From Pseudomonas sp. CROZ-RG-20F-R04-15 (GTDB lineage: Bacteria; Pseudomonadota; Gammaproteobacteria; Pseudomonadales; Pseudomonadaceae): DNA of 64,000 bases. The translations under genes were made by a program, and so were the position numbers. Location: the NCBI RefSeq assembly GCF_022662375.1, contig NZ_JAKNQL010000017.1, forward strand, positions 1 through 64,000, given 5' to 3'. The notes beneath the pieces are model-generated. The model worked only from the letters and a program-made list of their open reading frames with translations, was not told where the DNA came from and did no database searches. Within the stretch, counting starts at the first letter, position 1. Each line of letters begins with the position of its first letter. This document shows positions 46,314 to 54,608 of the stretch, one piece after another.

Positions 46314-48548
46314 ATGAACAAGTGGCCACGCTTTGCGCTCAACGCGCTCGGGCTCGCTCTCTCGCTGACCGGCAGTGCCTATGCGCAACTCGCCGCCGTC
46401 GACCCCGGCCCCTACACCTTTGCCACCGGGAAATTCCCGATGTGGTATCAGGACAACAACCTGCTGTCGATGGAACTGTGCCAGTCACGCGCTGCCAGTT
46501 CGCGGGTGGCCGTGAGTACGCCGCCGGCCTACATGTGCACCCTGCTGCCGGAACCGGGCGTCTTCGACGACACCCTGCCGATGGTGTTCCCCGACAACTG
46601 GCCGCCGGAAGCCTTCTGGTTCCTCGCGGAAACCAACATCCCCAACAATGGCGCCGGCTACGGCATGGACGCCTATGTCGCGGGGATAGAAGCAGCGTTT
46701 TCCTCGGATAATCCGGTGGATGGCGATCAAATAGCTTTCGCGCGAATTCGCATCCGGGTGAACGTTCCCGTAGCCGGCACATACACCATCACCCACCCGT
46801 ATGGCGTCGAAACGGTCAACGTCACCACCCCCGGGCGCCGCGCGATCAACATCACCAAGGACATCGGCATCGGCGCGCCGGGCAACTTCAGTGGCGCATT
46901 GACCGGTGCCATTGGCCCGTTCCTGCGCAGCGTCAACGGCCCTTACACCGAAGTGAATCCTGACAGCGGCGGTGTCGAAACTTTCGTTGGTGATCCGAAC
47001 CTCACCGAGGCGGTGACCGGCAGCCCGTTCGACACTAACTTCGTACGCATCGTCGGGCCATCCGCTGCCGGTACGATTCAAACCAGCCTGTTTACCGTCG
47101 CCGGCAAAGTGCTCGACAACCGTCAGCAAACCGCTGTCGAACTCGACCGCGCCACCTATCGCCGCACCTCGGCGGGAGTGCGTGCCGAAGTGTTCGCCAA
47201 GGCTGACAGCAGCTCGACCCTGTGCTTCCGCGAAACCGTGGCGCTGCTGCCCGGCCCACCGCCAACGCCTTGCCAGACCAGCCTGACCGGTGACAACACC
47301 GGATTGTTCTTCGGCCAGCGCCTGGGCAACGGCACCTTGCCGTCAGTCGTCGTCGTGACCGCGACCAACCCGGCCGGGACCACGCGCCCGACCTCGGTGT
47401 CGAGCAAACTCACCGACGTGGTGAAAGTGCAAACTGCGCGCTACAACTGGGCCAATAAAACCTTGTTGATCGAAGCGACATCGACCGATGAAGTAGCGAT
47501 CCCGGACATGGTTGCGCAAGGCTACGGACGCCTGTCGAAGACCGGCACGCTGCAGCGAATCACCGTCGCCGACCTGACCCAGCCACCGGCCAGCGTGACG
47601 GTGAAATCCGCCGCTGGCGGCAGTGACACCGAGCCGGTAGTCGTGGTCGGCAGCGCACCGGACACTGGTGAAAACCAGGCACCGATCAGCAATGCCGACA
47701 CCGGCAGCACCAGCTTCGGTGTGCCGATCACCCTCAGCCTGCTGGCCAACGACAGCGATCCCGACGGCAACACGCCGCTGAGCATCACCGCGTTGACCCA
47801 ACCGGCGGCCGGCCAAGGCACCGTCGCCCTCAGCGGCACCGCCGCCGTGGTTTATACGCCGCCTGCCGTGGTCAACACGCCACTGACCACCACCTTCACC
47901 TATAAGGCGCAAGACGCCAAAGGCCTGGCCTCGGCCAACCCGGCGACCGTGACGATTACCGTCGCGCCAAACCGGGCACCGACCGCCGTCGCCGACAGCG
48001 TCGCCACTCTGGGCGTTGCGATCCCGATCAATGTGCTGGCCAACGACACCGACCCGGAAGGCAACGTGCCGCTGGGCGTCGCCAGCCTGACCCAACCGGC
48101 CGCCGGCCGTGGCACGGTCAGCACTGACGGCACGCTGATCACCTACACGCCACCGGCCACCGTGACCACGGCGTTCACCACGACCTTCACCTACATCGCC
48201 CGGGACAGCTTCGGCGCCCTGTCGACGCCGGCCACGGTCACCGTGCAAGTGTCGCCACGGCCAGCAGCGGAGACCTTCACCATCACCACCTCGACGGTGC
48301 AGGCACGCTCGGGCGGACGCTTCAACTGGGACTTCGCCGGCACCTCGTCGGTGACCACCGGCAACACCATCACCGTGCAGGTCACCACCCCGACCGGGCT
48401 GGTCACCCTCGGCACCACCACCGTACCGGTCACCGGACGCTGGCGGCTGACGCTGAACAACACGCTGGTAGTGCCATCGGCCAACCCGACCGCGACGATC
48501 CGCTCGTCCCAGGGCACCGTGCGCACGGTCTCGGTGACCACGCTGTAA
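46314..48548 (+). CDS. Secreted protein with Ig/cadherin-like repeats, curli-operon paralogue 2
   Basis: AGGAGG seven bases upstream fixes the start at 46314. The 744-residue protein has a signal peptide (FALNALGLALSLTGSAYAQL) and the same N-terminal domain as paralogue 1. It adds two tandem repeats of about 95 residues with the pattern A-x-x-D, PI-x-L-L-A-N-D-x-D-P-D/E-G, LTQPAAG-x-GTV, YTPP and FTY (Ig-like/cadherin-like adhesion modules). A final strand-rich domain of about 95 residues follows. This looks like an adhesin or matrix protein anchored to or decorating the curli fibre; the anchoring is inferred. It begins 35 bp after paralogue 1. Confidence 0.78.
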   Translation: MNKWPRFALNALGLALSLTGSAYAQLAAVDPGPYTFATGKFPMWYQDNNLLSMELCQSRAASSRVAVSTPPAYMCTLLPEPGVFDDTLPMVFPDNWPPEAFWFLAETNIPNNGAGYGMDAYVAGIEAAFSSDNPVDGDQIAFARIRIRVNVPVAGTYTITHPYGVETVNVTTPGRRAINITKDIGIGAPGNFSGALTGAIGPFLRSVNGPYTEVNPDSGGVETFVGDPNLTEAVTGSPFDTNFVRIVGPSAAGTIQTSLFTVAGKVLDNRQQTAVELDRATYRRTSAGVRAEVFAKADSSSTLCFRETVALLPGPPPTPCQTSLTGDNTGLFFGQRLGNGTLPSVVVVTATNPAGTTRPTSVSSKLTDVVKVQTARYNWANKTLLIEATSTDEVAIPDMVAQGYGRLSKTGTLQRITVADLTQPPASVTVKSAAGGSDTEPVVVVGSAPDTGENQAPISNADTGSTSFGVPITLSLLANDSDPDGNTPLSITALTQPAAGQGTVALSGTAAVVYTPPAVVNTPLTTTFTYKAQDAKGLASANPATVTITVAPNRAPTAVADSVATLGVAIPINVLANDTDPEGNVPLGVASLTQPAAGRGTVSTDGTLITYTPPATVTTAFTTTFTYIARDSFGALSTPATVTVQVSPRPAAETFTITTSTVQARSGGRFNWDFAGTSSVTTGNTITVQVTTPTGLVTLGTTTVPVTGRWRLTLNNTLVVPSANPTATIRSSQGTVRTVSVTTL

Positions 48549-48620
48549 GCCAGATCCCCAGCCACTCGCGGGTGGCTGGGGCTGAATTGAAACCGGTTAA
48601 CGCCTGACAGGAAGTGAGCC

Positions 48621-49085
48621 ATGAACACGCCGACCGCCGCCCTGCTTTGCCTGCTTCTGCTGTGCAGCAGTGCGGGTGTGCGCGCCGACGACCTGATGGA
48701 CAACGACGACCTGGCCCCGACCAGCAGCGATCTCGGCGAACTGCCCCCACCCGTGGGTCAGCAAGCCCTGATCGACCAGCTCGGCCAGGCCAACGTCGCC
48801 CTGCTGCAACAGAACGGTCAGTCGCTGCTCGGGCAGATCGTGCAATCGGGCAGCAATCAGGAGGCGTACATCCTGCAACAGGGCAGCGACCTGATGGCGC
48901 TGATCAACCAGAACGGTTCCGGCAACGCCGCTTCCATCACCCAAAACGGCAGCCACAACCGCGCGCAGATATCGCAAAACGGCAACAACAACGACGCCAG
49001 CATCGAGCAGGCCGGCACGGGGCTGCAAAGCGCCGTGACCCAGTCGGGCAACGGCATGAGCGTTTCGGTCAAGCAATATCGCTAA
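48621..49085 (+). CDS. csgB: CsgB-like curlin (nucleator)
   Basis: The 154-residue protein has a signal peptide (ALLCLLLLCSSAGVRA), an acidic linker of about 30 residues with a PPPV stretch, and then about four to five curlin repeats with Q-x-x-x-x-x-x-x-Q-x-G-x-x-N spacing (for example NQNGSGNAASITQNGSHNRA and QISQNGNNNDASIEQ). It is the usual length for CsgB (about 150) and precedes the long curlin gene by 28 bp, as csgB precedes csgA. CsgB seeds fibre growth on the outer membrane. GGAAG upstream of the ATG serves as ribosome-binding site. Confidence 0.85.
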   Translation: MNTPTAALLCLLLLCSSAGVRADDLMDNDDLAPTSSDLGELPPPVGQQALIDQLGQANVALLQQNGQSLLGQIVQSGSNQEAYILQQGSDLMALINQNGSGNAASITQNGSHNRAQISQNGNNNDASIEQAGTGLQSAVTQSGNGMSVSVKQYR

Positions 49086-49112
49086 GCACTGCACATCATC
49101 GGAGAGTTCATC

Positions 49113-50564
49113 ATGTTCAAACTGACGCCCCTCACCGCCGCCATCCTGGTCATGATCAGTGCCCAGGCGATGGCCGACGACAGCCTGTCCAACCAAAGCC
49201 AGGTCGGTACCGCGAACATTGCGGATGTGAAACAGACCCAGGCACCATTCAGCACCGCCACCCAGACCCAACTGGGCCAGGGCAACGACGCCGCCGCCGT
49301 GCAAGACCACGCCACCAGCGTGATCACCCAGGACGCGGTCGGCGACTACAACGCCGGTTACGCCGAACAACTTTACGAAGACAACGCCACCATCACCCAG
49401 CAACAAGTGGGCGCCTTCAACACCGCCCACGCCAGCCAGTCACTGGGCTTCGGCTCACCAAACAGCGCGCTGCAACAGCAGCAAGGCACCGGCAACTTCT
49501 CGTTCATCTATCAGGACTCGCAGAACGGCAGCGAAGGCAAAACCTTCCAGTTCGGCGACAGCAACGAAGCCAACATCGAACAACTCTATGAAGGCAGCGG
49601 CAACAGTTCGGTGATCACCCAATACGGCACCGCCAACTACGGCACCGCCGAACAGGTCACCCACAACGGCGGGCAGATCGGCATCAACCAGGCCGGCGAA
49701 AGCAACTACGCCTACGGCGACCAGCGCAACGGCACCGGCGGCAACATAACCATCAACCAGTTCGGCAACCTCAACGGCAGCGAAATCTGGCAAGACTCGC
49801 AACTCGCCAGTCAGGCCACCGTCAACCAATACGGCGACAGCAACGAAACCGTGGTCGACCAAAGCTTCGGCGAAAACAACACCGCCGCGGTCACCCAGGT
49901 CGGCAACACCAACGCGATCTACGCCGACCAGTTTGAATCGGTCAACTCGACGCTGGCGCTGTACCAAGTCGGCAACGGCAACGTCCACTACACCTACCAG
50001 AGCGGCGACGGTCACACGCTCAGCGCCACCTCCGTGGGCAACGACAACAAGGTCTACGCCAGCAACTGGAAAGGCCCGCAATCGGGTGGACAGTTCGGCA
50101 GCAACCAGCGTGCGACCGTCACTCAAGCGGGCAATGGCAACATCGCCAGCTTCACTCAGGATGGCGTCGGCCATGTGATGACCACGCAACAGACCGGGAC
50201 GGGCAACAAGACCACGGTCAGTCAGGCGGAGTCGTATAACGAGCTGTATTTTGATCAGAATGGTAGCGACAACATTTTGATCTCCGATCAACGCGGGACT
50301 GGCAACCTGGTGCAGGGTTCTTCGAATGGCACCGGCAACAGCGCCGAGTTTGATCAGTCCGGATCGGGGAACCAGGCATATACCGCGCAGTTGTATGGCA
50401 GTGACAACATGATCACGGTGAAACAGGCAGATACGATGAACGTGGCGTATGTGACCCAGGGCGGGACCGGGAACATTGCCAATGTCGATCAGAGTGGGGT
50501 GACGCAGACAGCGAATATTCAGCAGTTTGGGTCGGCTAACCAGGCGACGGTGTTGCAGCAGTAG
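49113..50564 (+). CDS. csgA: CsgA-like major curlin, very long (483 aa)
   Basis: The protein has a signal peptide (MFKLTPLTAAILVMISAQ, cleavage after AMA) followed by about 460 residues of Gln/Asn/Gly-rich repeats of roughly 22 residues, with patterns such as TVTQAGNGNIASFTQDG and TTVSQAESYNELYFDQNGSD. About twenty repeats are present, against five in the 151-residue CsgA of E. coli. No N22-type targeting segment is obvious between signal and first repeat. Secretion would go through the CsgG channel encoded at 53287. A terminator follows. The repeat count is by eye. Confidence 0.85.
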   Translation: MFKLTPLTAAILVMISAQAMADDSLSNQSQVGTANIADVKQTQAPFSTATQTQLGQGNDAAAVQDHATSVITQDAVGDYNAGYAEQLYEDNATITQQQVGAFNTAHASQSLGFGSPNSALQQQQGTGNFSFIYQDSQNGSEGKTFQFGDSNEANIEQLYEGSGNSSVITQYGTANYGTAEQVTHNGGQIGINQAGESNYAYGDQRNGTGGNITINQFGNLNGSEIWQDSQLASQATVNQYGDSNETVVDQSFGENNTAAVTQVGNTNAIYADQFESVNSTLALYQVGNGNVHYTYQSGDGHTLSATSVGNDNKVYASNWKGPQSGGQFGSNQRATVTQAGNGNIASFTQDGVGHVMTTQQTGTGNKTTVSQAESYNELYFDQNGSDNILISDQRGTGNLVQGSSNGTGNSAEFDQSGSGNQAYTAQLYGSDNMITVKQADTMNVAYVTQGGTGNIANVDQSGVTQTANIQQFGSANQATVLQQ

Positions 50565-50582
50565 GGGTTGGGTGTTGATGGG

Positions 50583-50618
50583 CCGCGATTCTCTGGTGAG
50601 GGGGGTCGCGGTTTTTTT
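50583..50618 (+). terminator. Rho-independent terminator of the csgBA operon
   Basis: CCGCGA (50583-50588) pairs with TCGCGG (50606-50611) followed by seven T. The loop is 17 bases and contains a G run. Confidence 0.75.
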
Positions 50619-50864
50619 GTGGGCTGACGTAACCACACGCGAGGCTTGCCAGACCAGCCGAGTCCTACAGAAAAAAGAAAGCTTTTACCAAATTCGTGGT
50701 GTTTTCCTACCACTTCTGGCGGTTGGCCGTCGGAAGCAGGGCGTCTAGGATTCTTTGGGACAAATTGATCCTCATGGAGCTTGACCAACGTGCTATTTAT
50801 CCAGCCAGCGACGACAGCAAATGCTTTACCGAATAGACTTCGAGGCATTAAACCCGGAGGTGCC

Positions 50865-51071
50865 ATGATCGACCCGTCTTTAATCGACCCACTGTGCCCA
50901 GTTGTTTCAGATCTTGACCCCGAAGAGCAGGCCGCGAGCTATGACCGTTGGTTAATAGCCAAAGTGCAGGCTTCGATGAGTGATACAAGACCGAGCATTC
51001 CAAATGATCAGGTTATGGCTGAGATGCGTGCCCTGATGGAAGCAAAGCGTAAAAAATACGATGCAGGTTGA
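50865..51071 (+). CDS. Antitoxin of RelE/ParE-type module
   Basis: The ATG at 50865 is preceded by GGAGG; the longer frame from 50781 lacks such a site. The 68-residue acidic protein (MIDPSLIDPLCPVVSDLDPE, ASYDRWLIAKVQASMSDTRP, VMAEMRALMEAKRKK) overlaps the toxin gene by 11 bases. The Y-D-x-W-x-x-x-K-V segment is typical of RelB/StbD-like antitoxins, in which the C-terminal helices wrap the toxin. It should autoregulate the pair. The pair lies between the two curli operons. Confidence 0.75.
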   Translation: MIDPSLIDPLCPVVSDLDPEEQAASYDRWLIAKVQASMSDTRPSIPNDQVMAEMRALMEAKRKKYDAG

Positions 51072-51330
51072 GTGGCAGCCCGAAGCTCGGGCTGAACTCC
51101 TGAAAATCCTTGATTACATCAGTGACAGGAACTTAGTAGCGGCTGACAGACTTTCCCAAGCTATCGAAGGCGCTACGGTTGCCCTTGCTCAACATCCATA
51201 CCTCTATCGAGTGGGTCGAGCGCCCGGTACTCGCGAGATGGTCGTAAACCCCAATTATCTGATCATTTATCAAGTGGTGGGCCGGATAAATATTCTGAGC
51301 GTTTTGCATGCGCGTCAGGAATATCCATAA
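51061..51330 (+). CDS. RelE/ParE-family toxin
   Basis: The 89-residue protein matches the family: VEWQPEARAELLKILDYISD, AIEGATVALAQHPYLYRVGR, and the closing NPNYLIIYQVVGRINILSVLHARQ with the conserved H-A-R-Q. ParE members inhibit gyrase and RelE members cleave mRNA; the H-A-R-Q ending with R-x-G-x-x-x-G-T-R-E is common in ParE-like proteins, but the target cannot be decided. It overlaps its antitoxin gene and is followed by a terminator. Confidence 0.87.
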   Translation: MQVEWQPEARAELLKILDYISDRNLVAADRLSQAIEGATVALAQHPYLYRVGRAPGTREMVVNPNYLIIYQVVGRINILSVLHARQEYP

Positions 51331-51383
51331 CGCAGACCGAAAAATGCCGGCAGATCAAACGTAATTATTTTGTTAACGAAAAA

Positions 51384-51414
51384 AACGCGAGCTTTTCGAG
51401 GTCGCGTTTTTTGT
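51384..51414. terminator. Rho-independent terminator of the toxin-antitoxin module
   Basis: AACGCGA (51384-51390) pairs with TCGCGTT (51402-51408), with A run before and T run after, usable in both directions for the convergent genes. Confidence 0.85.
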
Positions 51415-51431
51415 TTCCCATCCTTCCTCAG

Positions 51432-51599
51432 TTATGGGGAACTCTTGGATGGTAATTCCGAGCAACTCAAAGAGTCAGCCCAGTCCTGCACTGCTTGATC
51501 ATCAATAACGCGACCAGCATCCACATCGGCCAACGCTTCAAAGGTCAGACGGCGCTTCTCTACTTCTTGATCGTTTTGGATCTTCGGAGAATTAGCCAT
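51432..51599 (-). CDS. Orphan ParD-like antitoxin protein (55 aa)
   Basis: The frame from the ATG at 51599 encodes MANSPKIQNDQEVEKRRLTF, EALADVDAGRVIDDQAVQDW and ADSLSCSELPSKSSP. The central pattern E-A-L-x-D-x-D-x-G-R-V-I-x-x-x-x-V-x-x-W-x-D-S-L is that of ParD/CopG-type antitoxins of ParE systems. No toxin gene is adjacent on this strand. The start overlaps the end of the DUF6124 gene by eight bases, suggesting cotranscription. It is too short to have been noticed as a long frame. Confidence 0.62.
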   Translation of the reverse strand: MANSPKIQNDQEVEKRRLTFEALADVDAGRVIDDQAVQDWADSLSCSELPSKSSP

Positions 51600-51963
51600 C
51601 CTTCAACTCGACGTGATCCAGCGCTTGATTCACCGCCAGTTCGCCCAGCATGACGACTTGTGCGATGCCCAGAGCAGTCTTGCGTTGTGAAGTTTCCAGC
51701 GAGGCGGCGAAGTTGATCAGCATTTCGCTGGCCGAGCCGAGGGTTTCGCTGGCGTTGGCGAGCAGGGATTCGGTGTTGTACCTGGGGTTGGCGAGGTACA
51801 TGGGTTCCGGCTCGTTGGCGCTGGACATGATGTGGGCGGTGGGGTTGAGGTAGAAATCGAGGGCGCGGTCGGCGGCTTCATGGAGTTTTTTGCTATCGAC
51901 TGAGGCGTAGGGGGATGTGGTGTTGGTGTCTGATTCTGGGGGGTTGGGTGTTGGTTTTTTCAT
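51592..51963 (-). CDS. DUF6124 family protein
   Basis: The 123-residue protein shows the layout I associate with this Pseudomonas family: a Pro-rich start (MKKPTPNPPESDTNTTSPYA), then SVDSKKLHEAADRALDFYLN, a variable linker, and a helical C-terminal half (NASETLGSASEMLINFAASL, ALGIAQVVMLGELAVNQALD). There is no signal peptide. Function is unknown for the whole family. It is the first gene of a two-gene unit with the orphan antitoxin. The gap upstream of it (51964-52301) contains no convincing gene. Confidence 0.75.
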   Translation of the reverse strand: MKKPTPNPPESDTNTTSPYASVDSKKLHEAADRALDFYLNPTAHIMSSANEPEPMYLANPRYNTESLLANASETLGSASEMLINFAASLETSQRKTALGIAQVVMLGELAVNQALDHVELKDG

Positions 51964-52301
51964 GATTATTTACCCTGTATGACGGTTATAGCTGGCCCCC
52001 CATTCGGTTTCCAAGCGAATAGGTGGCAGCTGTACGCAGGTTGGAAACCCGGGACAGAGGCAACCCGGCAGACACAAGGTCTCCCACGCACAGCCGCCAT
52101 AACAAAGTGCACACAGTGAGGTGCGCAAGGATACGTTATGAATGGCGCTTGTGCGCTCTGTAGTTACTCGGGTTTCCACGCCCGGTCGCTGAATTGACAG
52201 CGACGAACACAGGCTAGAGACCGGACGTCCGACGGACAACCTGAAAACCTTGTGGGAAGGTTCCGCCGATTCAGACACTTCTTTAAACACACTTCAGATC
52301 G

Positions 52302-52456
52302 CTGCCCCTCACCCTAGCCCTCTCCCGGAGGGAGAGGGAACTGACTGTGGTGTTTGGGAAATGTACGCCGACGTGAAATACCGAGCTGAACTCAGGTTTT
52401 GAAAAGCACACAAATCGGCTCCCTCTCCTCGGGGAGAGGGCTGGGGTGAGGGGCAG
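52302..52456. repeat. Long-spaced inverted repeat, CCCTCACCCTAGCCCTCTCCC type
   Basis: Arms at 52302-52326 and 52432-52456 are near-exact reverse complements of about 25 bp, each with an inner small hairpin (CTCTCCCGGAGGGAGAG, CCTCTCCTCGGGGAGAGG). This is a common Pseudomonas intergenic repeat. The 52000-52300 stretch before it has nothing I can support. Confidence 0.75.
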
Positions 52457-52472
52457 TTCCAACACAAATCCC

Positions 52473-53183
52473 AAGCCGACCACGCTGTGCTCCTTCACCA
52501 CTCAACAGGATGAGCGTTAGCTCGGCTGCAGCTTTTGATCTTGATCCACGGGCGACGTCGGAAGGCTGAGTGAAGGGATTGATCCGGGCGTGGGAGCGCA
52601 GCGACCGTTTGGCGCAGCCAAACACAGCGAGAGGAGGTGCAGCGAAGCAAACCGTAGGCGCTGCGCCCGGATCGATCCCGGAGCGAAGGAACCCCGAGCC
52701 CCAGCGAGCGGGCCGCACGCAGGAGCAAGCCTTTTGGGTTACCTTTTCGGCGTTTGGAAAAGGTGACCCGCCGTCAGGGCGGAACCCTAAGTGGCCGTTA
52801 CCGCAGGAATGGATATGTACTCGGTCAAAGCCGACCACGCCCCGCTCTTCACCACTCAACAGGATGAGCGTTAGCTCGGCTGCAGCTTTTGATCTTGATC
52901 CACGGGCGACGTCGGAAGGCTGAGTGGAGGGATTGATCCGGGCGTGGGAGCGTAGCGACCGTTTGGCGCAGCCAAACACAGCGAGAGGAGGTGCAGCGCA
53001 GCAAACCGTAGGCGCTGCGCCCGGATCGATCCCGGAGCGAAGGAACCCCGAGCCCCAGCGAGCGGGCCGCACGCAGGAGCAAGCCTTTTTGGTTACTTTT
53101 TCGGCGTCTGGAAAAAGTGACCCGCCGTAAGGGCGGAACCCTAAGCAGCCGTTACCGCAGAAACGGATATGTACTCAGTCAAA
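52473..53183. repeat. Tandem duplication, two copies of an about 354-bp unit
   Basis: The second copy starts near 52828 and follows the first directly. The copies differ by a few substitutions and single-base indels (for example AGCGAAGCAAAC against AGCGCAGCAAAC). Each contains CGGGCGTGGGAGCG and CGCCCGGATCGATCCCGG blocks. Open frames across it are repeated in step and have no start signals, so I regard it as non-coding. Confidence 0.85.
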
Positions 53184-53210
53184 AAGACCCCCGCCGCCTG
53201 ACAAAAAGCC

Positions 53211-53233
53211 TTCGCGAGCAGGCTCGCTCCCAC
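53211..53233. repeat. Single REP unit
   Basis: One unpaired REP with the CGCGAGCAGGCTCGC core, between the tandem repeat and the csgG stop codon. Confidence 0.85.
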
Positions 53234-53286
53234 AGTGGGAACTGGGTACATCTGCAAGAACCTGGTCGGCCCGAAGGCCGCCACGT

Positions 53287-54147
53287 TCACTCCGCCTCCG
53301 GATCCACCTTGTTCTGAGTCAAATACCGATTCAACACATCATCCTGCGAAGGCGTAGAAGCGTCTCCCGCCACCTGCCACAAATGCCGCTCAATCCCCTG
53401 CGCCACCATATGCCCCACCGCCGCCTCAATCGCCGACAGAACACAAAGCTGCGCCGGCTCATTCGTCGTATACCCAACCTCAGCCTCAAGCAACTTCTTG
53501 AACTCGATAAACTTGAAAATCCCGGCACTGCGCGCCACCGAATAAATCGTCTTGCTGGTCATCACATTCGCCAACACCTGCCCACTGCGCACATCCACCG
53601 CACGCAAGTTCACGGTCACCTGATCCACCCGATACTCACGCTGCAAATCAATCCCCAGATACCGCGCCCCTTCCCCACCGCTACGCACATTGGTGTCATA
53701 CGCGATGATCCCGCCCTCAAGCATCATGTTCGCCGCCTGCAACGGCGGCAGCTCACCCTGAATATTCACCGGCGTATTCGGCTTCTTCTGCGACGCGCGA
53801 ATAATCTTGCGCTCGGTCAACAGGTTCTGCAGCCCTTCCCGCTCCAGCACGACAAACCAGCCACTGGCCTGCATCGCGTCCATCAACATCGACGCCGCGC
53901 CCTGAGTCACGCTGGTGGAAAACGAACTCGCCGGGGTCGGCTTGTACTGCCCGGTCTGGTCACGGAAGCCGTACACCACCGCCATCAACCGCCCCTTGGG
54001 TCGCGGCATCTTCAGCAAGTCGTAGTAAGTCGAGGCCCTTGGAGTCAGGGTCGGGGTTTCGGTGTCCTGCTCGGCCGACATCGGCTCACGCAGACTGCAG
54101 CCTTGTAATGTTGCCAACAGCAGCCCTAGCGCAATTATTTTTTTCAT
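53287..54147 (-). CDS. csgG: Curli secretion channel lipoprotein CsgG
   Basis: The ATG at 54147 has GGGGAG eight bases upstream and gives 286 residues with a lipoprotein signal (MKKIIALGLLLATLQGC). The CsgG body is recognisable by VVYGFRDQTGQYKPTPASSF, STSVTQGAASMLMDAMQASG, WFVVLEREGLQNLLTERKII, then YLGIDLQREYRVDQVTVNLR, VDVRSGQVLANVMTSKTI and KLLEAEVGYTTNEPAQLCVL. CsgG forms the nonameric outer-membrane pore for curlins. It is the last gene of an operon whose earlier genes encode a pseudopilus machine, an unusual context. Confidence 0.95.
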   Translation of the reverse strand: MKKIIALGLLLATLQGCSLREPMSAEQDTETPTLTPRASTYYDLLKMPRPKGRLMAVVYGFRDQTGQYKPTPASSFSTSVTQGAASMLMDAMQASGWFVVLEREGLQNLLTERKIIRASQKKPNTPVNIQGELPPLQAANMMLEGGIIAYDTNVRSGGEGARYLGIDLQREYRVDQVTVNLRAVDVRSGQVLANVMTSKTIYSVARSAGIFKFIEFKKLLEAEVGYTTNEPAQLCVLSAIEAAVGHMVAQGIERHLWQVAGDASTPSQDDVLNRYLTQNKVDPEAE

Positions 54148-54176
54148 GTCCATCACTCCCCGGAACTGTCAGCCCG

Positions 54177-54608
54177 TCATGGGTTGAGGCCGTTCACCTG
54201 AATTTCCGAAACTTCACCGCTCGCTCGGTCGGTCACCTCAATGGTGAGTGCCCCCGAGTCGTCGACGACGTTGACGATAAAAGCGTCAGTGGACAGGCTC
54301 CCCGTGTTGCCGGTGGAGATGTTGTCCAGCAGTTGCCCCAGCAGCCGCGATTGCAATTGACTGGTGAAGCGCTCCAGCGCCGAAGTGCCGGCCACCGTGG
54401 TGCGCTTCTTCAGGTCCGGATCGTCGTAGTCGTTTTGCGCCTGGGCGTTGTTGAGCAACCAGGTGCCGTTGAGCGGATTGCCGCCGAACGACGGGTTGAC
54501 CGGCGTGTAGACCAGTTCAGTGGCCTGGACAGCCGCGGCGCTGGCGAGCCCGATCAACAACCCCGAGATCCACAATCCGCTGCGCCGTGAGAACGTTGTG
54601 CTGTTCAT
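54177..54608 (-). CDS. csgF: Curli assembly protein CsgF
   Basis: The 143-residue protein has a signal peptide ending ASAAAVQA, and the mature N-terminus TELVYTPVNPSFGGNPLNGT followed by WLLNNAQAQN. This is the conserved segment that plugs into CsgG and couples the nucleator to the pore. The C-terminal part (FIVNVVDDSGALTIEVTD) is the usual strand-rich region. It lies between csgE (four-base overlap) and csgG (29-bp gap). Confidence 0.95.
   Translation of the reverse strand: MNSTTFSRRSGLWISGLLIGLASAAAVQATELVYTPVNPSFGGNPLNGTWLLNNAQAQNDYDDPDLKKRTTVAGTSALERFTSQLQSRLLGQLLDNISTGNTGSLSTDAFIVNVVDDSGALTIEVTDRASGEVSEIQVNGLNP

Noticed and set aside
51970..52290. 106-codon minus-strand frame upstream of DUF6124
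   Set aside because: It covers the presumed promoter region, has no start signals, and its sequence shows no protein-like pattern.
52392..53130. Repeated open frames across the tandem 354-bp duplication
   Set aside because: They recur in step on both strands because of the repeat; Cys/Arg-rich composition and lack of start signals argue against coding.
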